NCBI RefSeq assembly: GCF_014306105.1
Contig: NZ_JACRVF010000001.1
Location: 620,001 to 684,000 of the forward strand
From: Pontibacter cellulosilyticus
GTDB lineage: Bacteria > Bacteroidota > Bacteroidia > Cytophagales > Hymenobacteraceae
DNA length: 64,000 nucleotides
Direction of reading: 5' to 3'
Both the position numbers and the translations under genes were made by a program. Positions 18,066 to 26,497 of the stretch are shown here, piece by piece (positions within the stretch are counted from its first letter, which is position 1; every line of letters starts with the position of its first letter). The notes under the pieces are model-generated. The model was not told the DNA's origin, did no database searches, and worked only from the letters and a program-made list of their open reading frames with translations.

Positions 18066-18538
18066 TCCTTACCATCCCAGTACATCCAGTTCGCGCTGCC
18101 TTTATTTGTAATAAGTATAAGTGCTGTGCCAACATTTTTTGGAGTTCCAGCGCCTGCTGTCAATCTTTCTTCAGCTTTCCATCCTATAAGCCAATTCCAA
18201 TTACTGCCTCCTAAAGTTTTATGGTTTCCCGCACCAAATATCTGAATAGAATCACTTTCGTGCGTTAAAATAGCAATCCCTCTCCTACCAGACACCCGTT
18301 CTACTACAACTGCAGCAAAATCGATCGTGTTATTCCCGTCAATGTCCAGATTCAAATAGAAAGGGTTGATCTTTGTATCAAAATTGTATTTGTTTTTAAA
18401 TCCGGGCTTTTCGAAGGCTGAAACAGTCCAGTGAGGCAATTCCATTTCAGGAACGTTTACGTTAGAAAGCTTCTGCTGCTCACAAGAATCTATGACCAGA
18501 AGTATAATGACTATGAAAGCAAGCTTAAACGATTTCAT
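18044..18538 (-). CDS. Putative lipoprotein of unknown function
   Basis: About 164 residues. ATG at 18538 begins MKSFKLAFIVIILLVIDSC, a lipoprotein signal peptide with Cys near residue 19. The mature part contains LNLDIDGNNTIDFAAVVV, a calcium-like DxDGNxxxD loop as in FG-GAP or EF-hand-like repeats. It ends in a Trp-rich tail (WMYWDGKEWEWVAQ). The protein is expected at the periplasm or outer membrane. It overlaps the mmcQ-like gene downstream. A longer reading from 18574 would precede the signal peptide and is unlikely. Confidence 0.72.
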   Translation of the reverse strand: MKSFKLAFIVIILLVIDSCEQQKLSNVNVPEMELPHWTVSAFEKPGFKNKYNFDTKINPFYLNLDIDGNNTIDFAAVVVERVSGRRGIAILTHESDSIQIFGAGNHKTLGGSNWNWLIGWKAEERLTAGAGTPKNVGTALILITNKGSANWMYWDGKEWEWVAQ

Positions 18539-18575
18539 ACTTACCGCAATTGTGCTAAAATCAACACTATACACA

Positions 18576-18601
18576 AAAAGGAGAATCTATTGATCCTCCT
18601 T
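18576..18601 (-). terminator. Short hairpin terminator of the DUF6728 gene
   Basis: AAGGAG (18578-18583) pairs with CTCCTT (18596-18601). On the minus strand the stem is followed by TTTTTG. It lies 46 bases past the small gene's stop and just before the lipoprotein gene. Confidence 0.5.
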
Positions 18602-18646
18602 ATACTTTCAAAGACACAAACTCCTAGTTATAGGAGAGTTAGCTAC

Positions 18647-18811
18647 TTATACGTGAGTGAATATAAAATAAATTACGCCAGCCAAAAACATCAGGATAGA
18701 TATTTTATTAATGGTGTGCATGGTGCGCAAGTTAAAGTTAGTTTTACGGTTTGGGTCTTTTTTTCGGAAAAAATAAGTCGCAACCTCTTTAAAATCAAAC
18801 AGTCCCTTCAT
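18647..18811 (-). CDS. DUF6728-family small membrane protein (54 aa)
   Basis: A short frame read on the minus strand from ATG 18811 to TAA 18647: MKGLFDFKEVATYFFRKKDP, then NRKTNFNLRTMHTINKISIL, then MFLAGVIYFIFTHV. The FFRKKDPNR...TNFNLRTMHxINKISI core matches what I remember of a small protein conserved across Bacteroidota (DUF6728). One transmembrane helix lies at the C-terminus and the basic N-terminal half should face the cytoplasm. The function is unknown. It is about one-third the size of most neighbours, so it is easy to miss. Confidence 0.85.
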   Translation of the reverse strand: MKGLFDFKEVATYFFRKKDPNRKTNFNLRTMHTINKISILMFLAGVIYFIFTHV

Positions 18812-18923
18812 ATTAATTATTTCTAAGTGCAGTTATTTAGTAAACAGTCAAAGCTATGAAAAGATTTATTCTTAACATTAATTTTCAATGCTTCTCGGTT
18901 TTTATCAATAATGAATTAACGGC

Positions 18924-19979
18924 CTAGTAAGCTGCTTTAAAAGATAAAAATCTATCCAGAATATAAAGTATGGCTACCGAAAGTATAAAAGTTATACTTG
19001 ATAAAACCAAAATGCCTAGTAGTGGTGATAGGTTATTGTAAGATATCCTGAACCAGCTGATAAGTATATGTTCAAGCACCAACACATGGATTAGGTATAC
19101 GCCAAAACTATACTTACTAATAAGGCTAATAATATTAAGTGCCTTTGATGTGATGCTATTTGCGGTCTGCTTAATCAGCAGCCACACACCTAAGGCTTTG
19201 ATGAAAATATTTAAACTGGTACTTCTGTAGAACACTTCGCTTTGGTCTGGTGCTAATTTGCTTATGTAATAGGAGCCAAAACATGTGATGCCGATGCCGA
19301 TGATTATAAGCGCAACTGACATTGGGATATTCTTAAGCCACCATTCATCTTGGTTATTTGTTGACAAGCAGTATCCCATAAGGAGATACTGAGCAAATAT
19401 TACATGCTTGATCACCTCTACTACAATAGGTCTTTCAGAGGGGATGAACATAGAAGAGAATGTGGTAAGAAGCGTAGCAACTAGAATGCCTGATACAGAA
19501 AAAGAAGCTTTTTTTGAAATTAACCTAATAAATGGCATCAGCAGGTAAAAAACCAGGATAGTATACACATACCAAAAATGGTTAACGCTGCTGTTCACTA
19601 ATTCATAAAAGTAATCTGAAAAGCCTAATGTTGCTAGATCATTTCTGGCTAAAAGGTAGACAGCAGTCCAAAATGAAAAGGGCAGGAAAATGCGCCATAC
19701 TCTCCTGCCAATAAAGCTCAAGCCTGTTGCTCTTGGCAGCAAAAGTGCACCTGAGAGCATCAGAAAAAGTGGAATACCAGATCTGAAGACAGCCTGATAA
19801 GTATTTCCAACCCACCAGTTAAACTCATGCAGAATGTTATTCGCACTGACAGGCGATGCTATATGCACAGCAATAACGGAAAACACGGCAACACAGCGTA
19901 TAATATCAAATGCCACATGCCTGGGCTGTTTTACAGTTCCGGCATGTGGCATTTGGAGAGTTGAGGTCTGAGAAAACAT
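18924..19979 (-). CDS. Acyltransferase 3 family membrane protein
   Basis: A 351-residue polytopic protein with about ten helices. The N-terminal HVAFDIIRCVAVFSVIAVHIASP contains the catalytic-type His of the acyltransferase-3 family (as in OafA/WecH), and the GIPLFLMLSGALLLPR signature follows. Members transfer acetyl or other acyl groups to surface polysaccharides or other envelope molecules. The start is 17 bases from the end of ispG on the same strand, so it is probably co-transcribed behind ispG. The link is positional only. Base composition is somewhat AT-richer than ispG, which may indicate later acquisition. The substrate is unknown. Confidence 0.87.
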   Translation of the reverse strand: MFSQTSTLQMPHAGTVKQPRHVAFDIIRCVAVFSVIAVHIASPVSANNILHEFNWWVGNTYQAVFRSGIPLFLMLSGALLLPRATGLSFIGRRVWRIFLPFSFWTAVYLLARNDLATLGFSDYFYELVNSSVNHFWYVYTILVFYLLMPFIRLISKKASFSVSGILVATLLTTFSSMFIPSERPIVVEVIKHVIFAQYLLMGYCLSTNNQDEWWLKNIPMSVALIIIGIGITCFGSYYISKLAPDQSEVFYRSTSLNIFIKALGVWLLIKQTANSITSKALNIISLISKYSFGVYLIHVLVLEHILISWFRISYNNLSPLLGILVLSSITFILSVAILYILDRFLSFKAAY

Positions 19980-19996
19980 TGATTGATGCTAGGAAA

Positions 19997-21970
19997 TTAC
20001 TCCTCCAGCTTTACTGGCTCAATCCATTTTTCGTCTTCGCGAATCAACTCTATTAATTCATCCACTGCTCTATCTGCCGGCACTGATTTTTTGATGACAT
20101 TCTGACCACGATATAGCGCGATCTTATCTTTGCCAACACCTACATAGCCATAGTCTGCATCTGCCATTTCGCCGGGGCCGTTTACAATACAGCCCATAAT
20201 ACCAATTTTAACACCTTTCAGGTGGTCGGTGCGTTTGCGGATCATGGCAGTAGTTTCCTGCAGGTCGAATAAAGTACGGCCACAACTTGGGCAGCTGATG
20301 TATTCTGTTTTGCTCATGCGCGTGCGGGCAGCCTGCAGTATACCGAAACTTAGGTTGTTCAACTTGTCTATAGTGCTTAGCCAATCCTGCTTTTCCTGCT
20401 GCGGCAATAGTTCTGTGCTTAACATTACGCCATCACCCAAACCATCTATTAACAACCCTCCCACATCAGTGGCAGCATATAATTGTACCTGGTCAGGCGT
20501 GAGGTTGCCATACTCTCGTTTGATAATGCAAGGGTTCTTCACGCCATTGTTCATCAGCCTGAAGAAGCATTTACGCAACTCCGGCATAGCATGCTCATTG
20601 TTTGTCTGGAGCATCAAAACAGCTGTACGGTCCTGCTTCAGCTGGTTCATCAACTCAGGTGTGATATCGTGTACGGTGGCAAGTATAAAGTTTAGCTCTT
20701 GATGCAACTCTAGGGTGCTTAAGTATACTTGAGCCGGAACAAGCGGATGGCGTTCTTCGCGCTGAGCAGCAGTAAACCAGGCATCATAATTCACAATTTC
20801 CTTCAAACCGTTTGGAAGCATGAAGGTTATTGGGTTGTTGCCTGTGTAGATGTAGTCAGCACCCAGATCATTCATGTTAAACTTATCCAGCAGCATGGAG
20901 TACAGGTGGCCCACGCACTTCAGATCCGCATACTTGATATCTGTCAGTCTGCTTAGGTCTGCAACCACTCGAGGCACATTGCCAGCACCAATGTTCTCCA
21001 CCTCAACTGTTTCGCGGCGATGGTACTGGAACGGATCTATCGGAACATTGCAAATATTATCTATTGGCTGCGCTTTCTCCGCGCGGTTGGTGTATCGGTC
21101 TATTAGTGCCTGGGCTACCGGTGCTTCTGCCTCTGGGGCTTCTGTAAGCGACACACGTACGGTATCTCCCAGTCCGTCTTCCAGCAAAGTGCCAATGCCA
21201 ACCGCAGACTTAATACGGCCATCTTCAGCTTCACCGGCCTCAGTTACACCTAAATGCAGTGGGTACGGCTGCAGCCCCTCTTCATCCAGCTTCTGCACCA
21301 GCAAACGATACGCCTGTACCATTACCTGTGTGTTAGAAGCTTTCATGGAAATCACAATATCATAATAGCCTTCGTCTTCGCAGATACGAATAAACTCCAG
21401 CGCGCTTTCAACCATGCCCAGCGGGGTATCGCCGTAGCGGCTCAGGATCCTGTCTGATAAAGAACCGTGATTTGTACCGATGCGCATGGCGGTGCCGTGT
21501 TCTTTACAGATGCGCACCAACGGAACAAAACGCTCCCTGATACGGTCAAGCTCTGCCTGGTAAGAGGCATCGTCGTACTCAATTACCTGAAACTTCTTCT
21601 TATCGGCGTAGTTACCCGGATTTACACGCACTTTCTCTACAATTCTTGCCGCTACTTCAGCGGCATTAGGTGTAAAATGAATATCGGCTACAAGCGGTAC
21701 ATTGTAGCCTCGTTTGCGCAGCTCCTCTTTTATAAGCTGGAGATTTTCAGCCTCCTTTATACTTGGTGCCGTTATGCGAATATACTCACAGCCTGCCTCT
21801 ATCATGCGAATGCATTGCTCTACAGACCCAGCGGTATCCATGGTATCTACAGTAGTCATAGATTGCACCCTGATCGGATGATCACCTCCCATAGGTACTC
21901 CACCAATGTTTACTACTCTGGTTTTTCTGCGTTTATAGGCTGTAAGGCTAGGGCAATATGTTTTATTCAT
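19997..21970 (-). CDS. ispG: 4-hydroxy-3-methylbut-2-enyl diphosphate synthase, long form
   Basis: A 657-residue [4Fe-4S] enzyme of the MEP isoprenoid pathway, converting MEcPP to HMBPP. The N-terminal TIM barrel begins with VNIGGVPMGGDHPIRVQSMTTVDTMDT. The C-terminal cluster domain has SCPSCGRTLFDLQ and GIMGCIVNGPGEMADADYGYVG, which give the three cysteines. It carries the large central insertion (about residues 280-510) found in the plant, Chlamydia and Bacteroidota form, absent from the roughly 370-residue E. coli enzyme. The ATG at 21970 is clear. The acyltransferase gene follows. Confidence 0.96.
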   Translation of the reverse strand: MNKTYCPSLTAYKRRKTRVVNIGGVPMGGDHPIRVQSMTTVDTMDTAGSVEQCIRMIEAGCEYIRITAPSIKEAENLQLIKEELRKRGYNVPLVADIHFTPNAAEVAARIVEKVRVNPGNYADKKKFQVIEYDDASYQAELDRIRERFVPLVRICKEHGTAMRIGTNHGSLSDRILSRYGDTPLGMVESALEFIRICEDEGYYDIVISMKASNTQVMVQAYRLLVQKLDEEGLQPYPLHLGVTEAGEAEDGRIKSAVGIGTLLEDGLGDTVRVSLTEAPEAEAPVAQALIDRYTNRAEKAQPIDNICNVPIDPFQYHRRETVEVENIGAGNVPRVVADLSRLTDIKYADLKCVGHLYSMLLDKFNMNDLGADYIYTGNNPITFMLPNGLKEIVNYDAWFTAAQREERHPLVPAQVYLSTLELHQELNFILATVHDITPELMNQLKQDRTAVLMLQTNNEHAMPELRKCFFRLMNNGVKNPCIIKREYGNLTPDQVQLYAATDVGGLLIDGLGDGVMLSTELLPQQEKQDWLSTIDKLNNLSFGILQAARTRMSKTEYISCPSCGRTLFDLQETTAMIRKRTDHLKGVKIGIMGCIVNGPGEMADADYGYVGVGKDKIALYRGQNVIKKSVPADRAVDELIELIREDEKWIEPVKLEE

Positions 21971-22134
21971 GTTTAGATATGCGTCAGCTCTTTGGGATAA
22001 CTAAAGTTATGCCATGTTTGTTCAACTTGGCAACCTTGTAAAATTAACACCAAATATTTAATCAGGCACAAGTAAAAGCCTGTCTTTACAAAATTAGCAG
22101 AATATTAAAATTGGTGACTCCACCTCCAGCACAC

Positions 22135-22638
22135 ATGGAAAATAAGCCCCTGATTATACTTGGAAGTGCACGAAAAAGTAGCGATACACGTAAACTTATA
22201 GATAAGCTGTTTCCAGCCGGTAATATGGTGCTCTTAGACCTGCTGGACTTCGAAGTAAACAACTATAACTACCTGCACCAATACCCGGAAACAGATGATT
22301 TTGAAAAGCTTGTACAGGTTATGCTGCAGCATGAGAAGCTTGTTTTTGCAACGCCTGTTTACTGGTATGCCATGAGTGGCTTGATGAAAACCTTTTTTGA
22401 CAGACTAACGGATATAGTAACAGTGCGTAAAACTCTTGGAAGGCGCCTGGCCGGAAAAGAAGCTTTTCTGATCGCTGTTGGCGCTGAAGACGCTCTACCT
22501 GTTGGATTCGCAGAACCGTTCAGGCTGACTGCTGCTTATTTTGATATGCATTTTAAAGGTGTTTATTATGCCAGCAGCAGCTCATTGAAAGGATCTATGC
22601 CTGATACCGATGCATTTATGCAACTACTTAAACTATGA
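22135..22638 (+). CDS. NADPH-dependent FMN reductase / flavodoxin-fold oxidoreductase
   Basis: About 167 residues. IILGSARKSSDTRKLID is the phosphate-binding loop of flavodoxin-like FMN reductases, and VFATPVYWYAMSGLMKTFFDRLTD is the second flavin-contact signature. Members reduce quinones, azo dyes or other electron acceptors using NAD(P)H. TTG at 22111 is possible, but ATG 22135 begins directly before the first beta strand and is preferred. A small membrane-protein gene follows by 10 bases and is probably in the same transcript. Confidence 0.86.
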   Translation: MENKPLIILGSARKSSDTRKLIDKLFPAGNMVLLDLLDFEVNNYNYLHQYPETDDFEKLVQVMLQHEKLVFATPVYWYAMSGLMKTFFDRLTDIVTVRKTLGRRLAGKEAFLIAVGAEDALPVGFAEPFRLTAAYFDMHFKGVYYASSSSLKGSMPDTDAFMQLLKL

Positions 22639-22648
22639 TGGCACACGT

Positions 22649-23014
22649 ATGATACATATGCGTAACTTTTTCCCTTCTATCTCCCCTCTTAAACTTCAGC
22701 AATTACAAAGATGCTCTAACCTACGGCAGGAGCAGCTGGTTGAGGCGATCTCAATAACTAAAGACAGTGTATTAGGGTTTCTGAAACGGCAACTCGAAAA
22801 AGGCAATTGGAAAGAGGTGCAGGACGTGCTAAAAGGCAAGCCTATGACCAAAGCGGGCAAGTTCTTTTATAATGAGCTGAGAGGTAAAGTTGTCTCTACC
22901 CTGATGATGCGCCTGGGGCTGCGCCGGATAGTTGCTGTTGGCATAGCACTGGTGCTGGTACCTCTTATACTTGCTATGGTGGCTGGTGAGGCGGTCAGGA
23001 TGGTTAAGAAATAA
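22649..23014 (+). CDS. Small protein with C-terminal membrane helix, unknown function
   Basis: About 121 residues. The soluble N-terminal part contains RNFFPSISPLKLQQLQRCSN, a helical EQLVEAISITKDSVLGFLKRQLEKGNW segment and KPMTKAGKFFYNELRGKVV. One hydrophobic helix (IVAVGIALVLVPLILAMVAG) and a short basic tail end the protein. ATG 22649 or 22658 are both plausible; an earlier start would overlap the oxidoreductase gene. No family is recognised. The topology suggests a C-terminally anchored cytoplasmic or periplasmic domain. Confidence 0.62.
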   Translation: MIHMRNFFPSISPLKLQQLQRCSNLRQEQLVEAISITKDSVLGFLKRQLEKGNWKEVQDVLKGKPMTKAGKFFYNELRGKVVSTLMMRLGLRRIVAVGIALVLVPLILAMVAGEAVRMVKK

Positions 23015-23015
23015 G

Positions 23016-23061
23016 CATTGCCTGATAAATGCTTCTTTTTAAGAGCATCCATCAGGCAATG
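23016..23061. terminator. Bidirectional terminator between convergent genes
   Basis: CATTGCCTGAT (23016-23026) pairs with ATCAGGCAATG (23051-23061). A nested ATGCT/AGCAT stem sits inside. It separates the small membrane protein gene from argH, reading toward each other. Confidence 0.75.
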
Positions 23062-23073
23062 TATGATTTTATA

Positions 23074-24405
23074 CTATTGGAGAAGATTCTTATAAGCCTG
23101 CTCCACCTTCTCAAAATTAAAAGCTTCTAACACCTTCTGCATCTGTGCGGCAATCTCAACGTTGCAAAGGTTTCCTATACTTCCCTCGTGGGTGTGCATT
23201 ACAGCTTCTGGGGTAGCAAAATTACCTGCTTCTATACTTTCTCCAACAGCCTTGTAAGCATCACGGAATGGCATGCCCTCCAGCACCAGCGCGTTTACAG
23301 CATCCACACTGAACAGGTATTTATACTTTTCATCCTCCAGGATGTGCTCGCGCACCTGTACTTCCTGCATCATATAGGCCATCATCTGTAAGCAGCTTTT
23401 TAGCTCGGCAAAGGCAGGAAACAGATTTTCTTTTAACAGTTGCAGGTCGCGATGATAGCCACTTGGCAGGTTTATGAGCAGCATGGAAATTTCGGTTGGC
23501 AAGGCCTGCAGCTTGTTGCACTTGCCACGTAGCAATTCAAAAACATCAGGGTTCTTTTTGTGCGGCATAATGCTGGAGCCAGTGGTAAGGTGGGCCGGCA
23601 AGGTAATAAAGCCGAAGTTCTGGCTCATGTAAAGGCACAGGTCCATGCTCATTTTAGCCAAAGTAGCCGCCACAGAAGCCATGGCCGTTGCCACTATTCT
23701 TTCAGATTTACCGCGACCCATCTGTGCATACACCACGTTGTAGTTCATACTTTCAAAACCCAGCAGATCGGTAGTCATCTGGCGGTTAAGCGGGAAAGAA
23801 GAACCGTAGCCGGCAGCTGAACCCAATGGGTTTTTGTCGGCAATCTTGTAGGCAGCCAGCAGCAGTTGCATATCATCCACCAAACCCTCGGAGTAGGCGC
23901 CAAACCATAAACCGAACGAAGAAGGCATGGCGATCTGCAGGTGCGTGTAGCCGGGCAACAGCACATTCTTATACTTTTCGCTTTGTTCCTGAAGTACATC
24001 GAACAGCGCTTTTGTGTCTTGTACCAGTTCCTGCAACTGGTGGCGGAAGTATAGCTTTAGGTCTACCAGTACCTGGTCGTTACGGGAACGGCCGCTGTGT
24101 ATCTTCTTACCGGCCTTACCTACACTACGTGTCAGTTCCAGCTCTACCTGCGAATGAATGTCCTCTACGCCCTCCTCAATGGTAAAATCACCGTCCTCTA
24201 TGCGTTTGTAGATGTTCTTCAGCTCTGCCTGCAGCACCTCTAGCTCTTCGGGAGAAAGCAGGTTTATACTTTGCAGCATGCGTGTATGCGCCAGAGAGCC
24301 CAATACATCAAAGCGGGCAAGCTCCATGTCCAGTTCTGCATCTTTGCCTACTGTAAATTTTTCTATTTCTGCAGCTACGCTTGTGCCTTTCTGCCAAAGC
24401 TTCAT
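23074..24405 (-). CDS. argH: Argininosuccinate lyase
   Basis: A 443-residue enzyme splitting argininosuccinate into arginine and fumarate, the last step of arginine synthesis. Diagnostic segments are EDIHSQVELELT, KIHSGRSRNDQVLVDLKL (substrate binding) and TTGSSIMPHKKNPDVFELLRGK, the fumarase/aspartase-family signature with the catalytic Ser loop. It is the last gene of the arginine operon and ends at a hairpin terminator. It starts 67 bases after argE. Confidence 0.96.
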   Translation of the reverse strand: MKLWQKGTSVAAEIEKFTVGKDAELDMELARFDVLGSLAHTRMLQSINLLSPEELEVLQAELKNIYKRIEDGDFTIEEGVEDIHSQVELELTRSVGKAGKKIHSGRSRNDQVLVDLKLYFRHQLQELVQDTKALFDVLQEQSEKYKNVLLPGYTHLQIAMPSSFGLWFGAYSEGLVDDMQLLLAAYKIADKNPLGSAAGYGSSFPLNRQMTTDLLGFESMNYNVVYAQMGRGKSERIVATAMASVAATLAKMSMDLCLYMSQNFGFITLPAHLTTGSSIMPHKKNPDVFELLRGKCNKLQALPTEISMLLINLPSGYHRDLQLLKENLFPAFAELKSCLQMMAYMMQEVQVREHILEDEKYKYLFSVDAVNALVLEGMPFRDAYKAVGESIEAGNFATPEAVMHTHEGSIGNLCNVEIAAQMQKVLEAFNFEKVEQAYKNLLQ

Positions 24406-24472
24406 AATTCAATTTGGAATTAGTGATTGAGTGGATGAGCGAATACATGTTGCATGTTCATCCACCGTACTA

Positions 24473-25537
24473 TTATTTTATTACTCTCTCAAGTAGATCA
24501 ATGTATAAGTTGATACCTTCCTCAATTTCGTGCAGGTATATGTATTCGTCGGCCATGTGCGAACGGCCTGAGAAACCTGGGCCCATTTTAAGAGATGGTA
24601 TTGGTAAAAGTGCCTGGTCGGAAGTAGTTGGAGACCCATAAGTATTTCTGCCCATCTGCAAGCCGGCTTGCACCAGCGCGTGTTCCATTGAAATCGAGGA
24701 TGGCTTTAACCTGGTAGAGCGGGGCTTTACTTCTGCCTTTACGTGTTGCTGTATTGTCTCCAGCACCTCCTCCATGGTATAAGCATCAGTTAAACGCACA
24801 TCAACAGTAAACTGGCAGTTATCCGGCACCACGTTATGCTGTGTTCCGGCATTGATCACGGTCACGCTCATCTTCACCGGCCCAAGGTGCTCGGACTCTT
24901 TCTCAAATTTATACTTTTGAAACCAGTTGATATCTTCTAAGGCCTCATAAATAGCATTTATACCTTCTTCGCGGGCAGCGTGTCCAGCCTTGCCTTTTGC
25001 AACGCAATCCAGCACCAGCAAGCCTTTCTCGGCTACTGCCAGGTGCATTTCGGTGGGCTCTCCCACAATTGCCGCTTCCAGCTCACCCAGTTGGGGAAGT
25101 ATAAGCTCAATGCCATTTCTGCCAGAAATCTCTTCTTCGGCAGTAGCAGCAAGTACTAAGTTATATTTTAAATTTAGCTGATTATTGAAGTATAAAAAGG
25201 CAGCGATTAAACTAACTAGGCATCCACCGGCATCGTTACTCCCCAAACCATATAGTTTTCCATCTCCTATACTTGCCTCGAAGGGGTTGCGTGTATAGCC
25301 GGAATTCGGTTTTACAGTGTCATGGTGTGAATTTAAAAGTATAGTGGGCAGCTGCTGGTTATAGTGCTTGTTAAATGCCCATACATTGTTCAGTTGCTGG
25401 TGCACCTCAATGCCGTGCTTTTTCAGAAAATCGGCAAGTATAGCTGCCGTTTTATCTTCTTCTCTGCTCAGCGAAGGCGTTTGGATCAGCTGCTGCAGTA
25501 GCTTTACTGCCTGTTGATATAGGTATTGCTGCTCCAT
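24473..25537 (-). CDS. argE: M20-family deacylase, probable N-acyl-citrulline/ornithine deacylase
   Basis: A 354-residue di-zinc amidohydrolase. Metal-site segments are LLNSHHDTVKPNSG, SNDAGGCLVS (bridging Asp) and LAATAEEEISGRNG (catalytic Glu-Glu); a late His contact is in SGRSHMADEYIYL. It also has the M20 dimerisation domain. In this operon the acyl group must be removed after the transcarbamylase step, so the expected substrate is N-acetyl- or N-succinyl-citrulline rather than acyl-ornithine. That is inferred from the neighbouring argF' type. The start codon overlaps the argB stop by one base (TAATG), showing tight coupling. Confidence 0.88.
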   Translation of the reverse strand: MEQQYLYQQAVKLLQQLIQTPSLSREEDKTAAILADFLKKHGIEVHQQLNNVWAFNKHYNQQLPTILLNSHHDTVKPNSGYTRNPFEASIGDGKLYGLGSNDAGGCLVSLIAAFLYFNNQLNLKYNLVLAATAEEEISGRNGIELILPQLGELEAAIVGEPTEMHLAVAEKGLLVLDCVAKGKAGHAAREEGINAIYEALEDINWFQKYKFEKESEHLGPVKMSVTVINAGTQHNVVPDNCQFTVDVRLTDAYTMEEVLETIQQHVKAEVKPRSTRLKPSSISMEHALVQAGLQMGRNTYGSPTTSDQALLPIPSLKMGPGFSGRSHMADEYIYLHEIEEGINLYIDLLERVIK

Positions 25538-26331
25538 TAATTCAGGCTGATGGTGGTGCCGGCAAAAGTAGTGTCTGTTTCTTCTATACTTAATAGTGCT
25601 TCGGCCTCTCCTATTAATACCTGGCTTACTCCCTGATTTAGGGCAGCAAAGGCATTGTCGAGCTTGGGTACCATGCCTGCCGATACGATACCTGCGACTT
25701 TCAACTCTTTATACTTTTGCTGATCAATGAAATGAATAACTGAGCCTTCATCATCCGCATCAGCCAGTACACCTTTCTTTTCGAAGCAGTACATCAGCGT
25801 CACTCTATACTTTCTAGCTAAAGCTGTGGCTAGTACAGAGGCAATGGTATCGGCATTGGTATTCAGCATAGAACCGTTACCATCATGGGTAAGCGGAGCA
25901 AAAACAGGAGTAAGTCCGGCCTGAAGTATGGCATCCAAAGCAGTTATGTTTATACTTTCGTTACCGGCTACATCTCCGGCATAACCATAATCAACTGCAC
26001 CTAAAGGACGTTTAGTAGCACGTATTGCATTGGCGTCTGCCCCTGTCATGCCGATGGAATTGCAGCCAAGCGCCTGCAGCTGCGCTACTACCTGCTTGTT
26101 TACAAGGCCTCCATACACCATGGTTACCAGTTCAAGCGTTTCGGCGTCAGTTACTCTGCGGCCTTCTACCATTACCGGTGTAATGCCCAGCCGCTGGCCA
26201 ATAGCAGAGGCTATCTTGCCCCCGCCATGTACCAACAACTTGGGCCCCTGCAGCTTCGAAAAATCAACCAAAAAACTATGAAGCCGCGAAGGGTTGTCCA
26301 GTATATTACCGCCTATTTTTACTATAATCAT
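25537..26331 (-). CDS. argB: N-acylglutamate kinase
   Basis: A 264-residue amino-acid kinase that phosphorylates N-acetylglutamate (or N-succinylglutamate). MIIVKIGGNILDN begins the nucleotide-binding fold. LVHGGGKIASAIGQRLG, GLVNKQVVAQLQALG and the later MLNTNADTIASVLATAL are the characteristic substrate and phosphate-binding segments. Upstream codons to 26388 are open, but the family start is ATG 26331. The 166-base gap before it contains a dispersed repeat, the largest interruption in the operon together with that between argC and argD. Confidence 0.95.
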   Translation of the reverse strand: MIIVKIGGNILDNPSRLHSFLVDFSKLQGPKLLVHGGGKIASAIGQRLGITPVMVEGRRVTDAETLELVTMVYGGLVNKQVVAQLQALGCNSIGMTGADANAIRATKRPLGAVDYGYAGDVAGNESINITALDAILQAGLTPVFAPLTHDGNGSMLNTNADTIASVLATALARKYRVTLMYCFEKKGVLADADDEGSVIHFIDQQKYKELKVAGIVSAGMVPKLDNAFAALNQGVSQVLIGEAEALLSIEETDTTFAGTTISLN

Positions 26332-26378
26332 TGCCTTGAATTCAAATTTTAGCTCCGCACACCGTTTCATCCCCCTGC

Positions 26379-26464
26379 CCCCCTTCAAAGGAGAACTTAT
26401 TCTGCAGATGTAAAATCAATTATTGAGAAACTACTCGCGCTGAATGTCCCCTTTAAAGGAGACA
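26379..26464. repeat. Small inverted-repeat element between argF' and argB
   Basis: CCCCCTTCAAAGGAGAAC at 26379-26396 and TGTCCCCTTTAAAGGAGACA at 26445-26464 lie about 50 bases apart and resemble each other in inverted orientation. The second is itself a palindrome around CCTTTAAAGG. The first is repeated exactly at 28710-28727. No coding sequence is present. Confidence 0.65.
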
Positions 26465-26497
26465 TATGGATGAATTATACTTGAGAACAATTAGTAA

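Noticed and set aside
18431-18826. 131-codon plus-strand frame
   Set aside because: It is the antisense shadow of the DUF6728 gene and of the lipoprotein start, with a non-biological composition.
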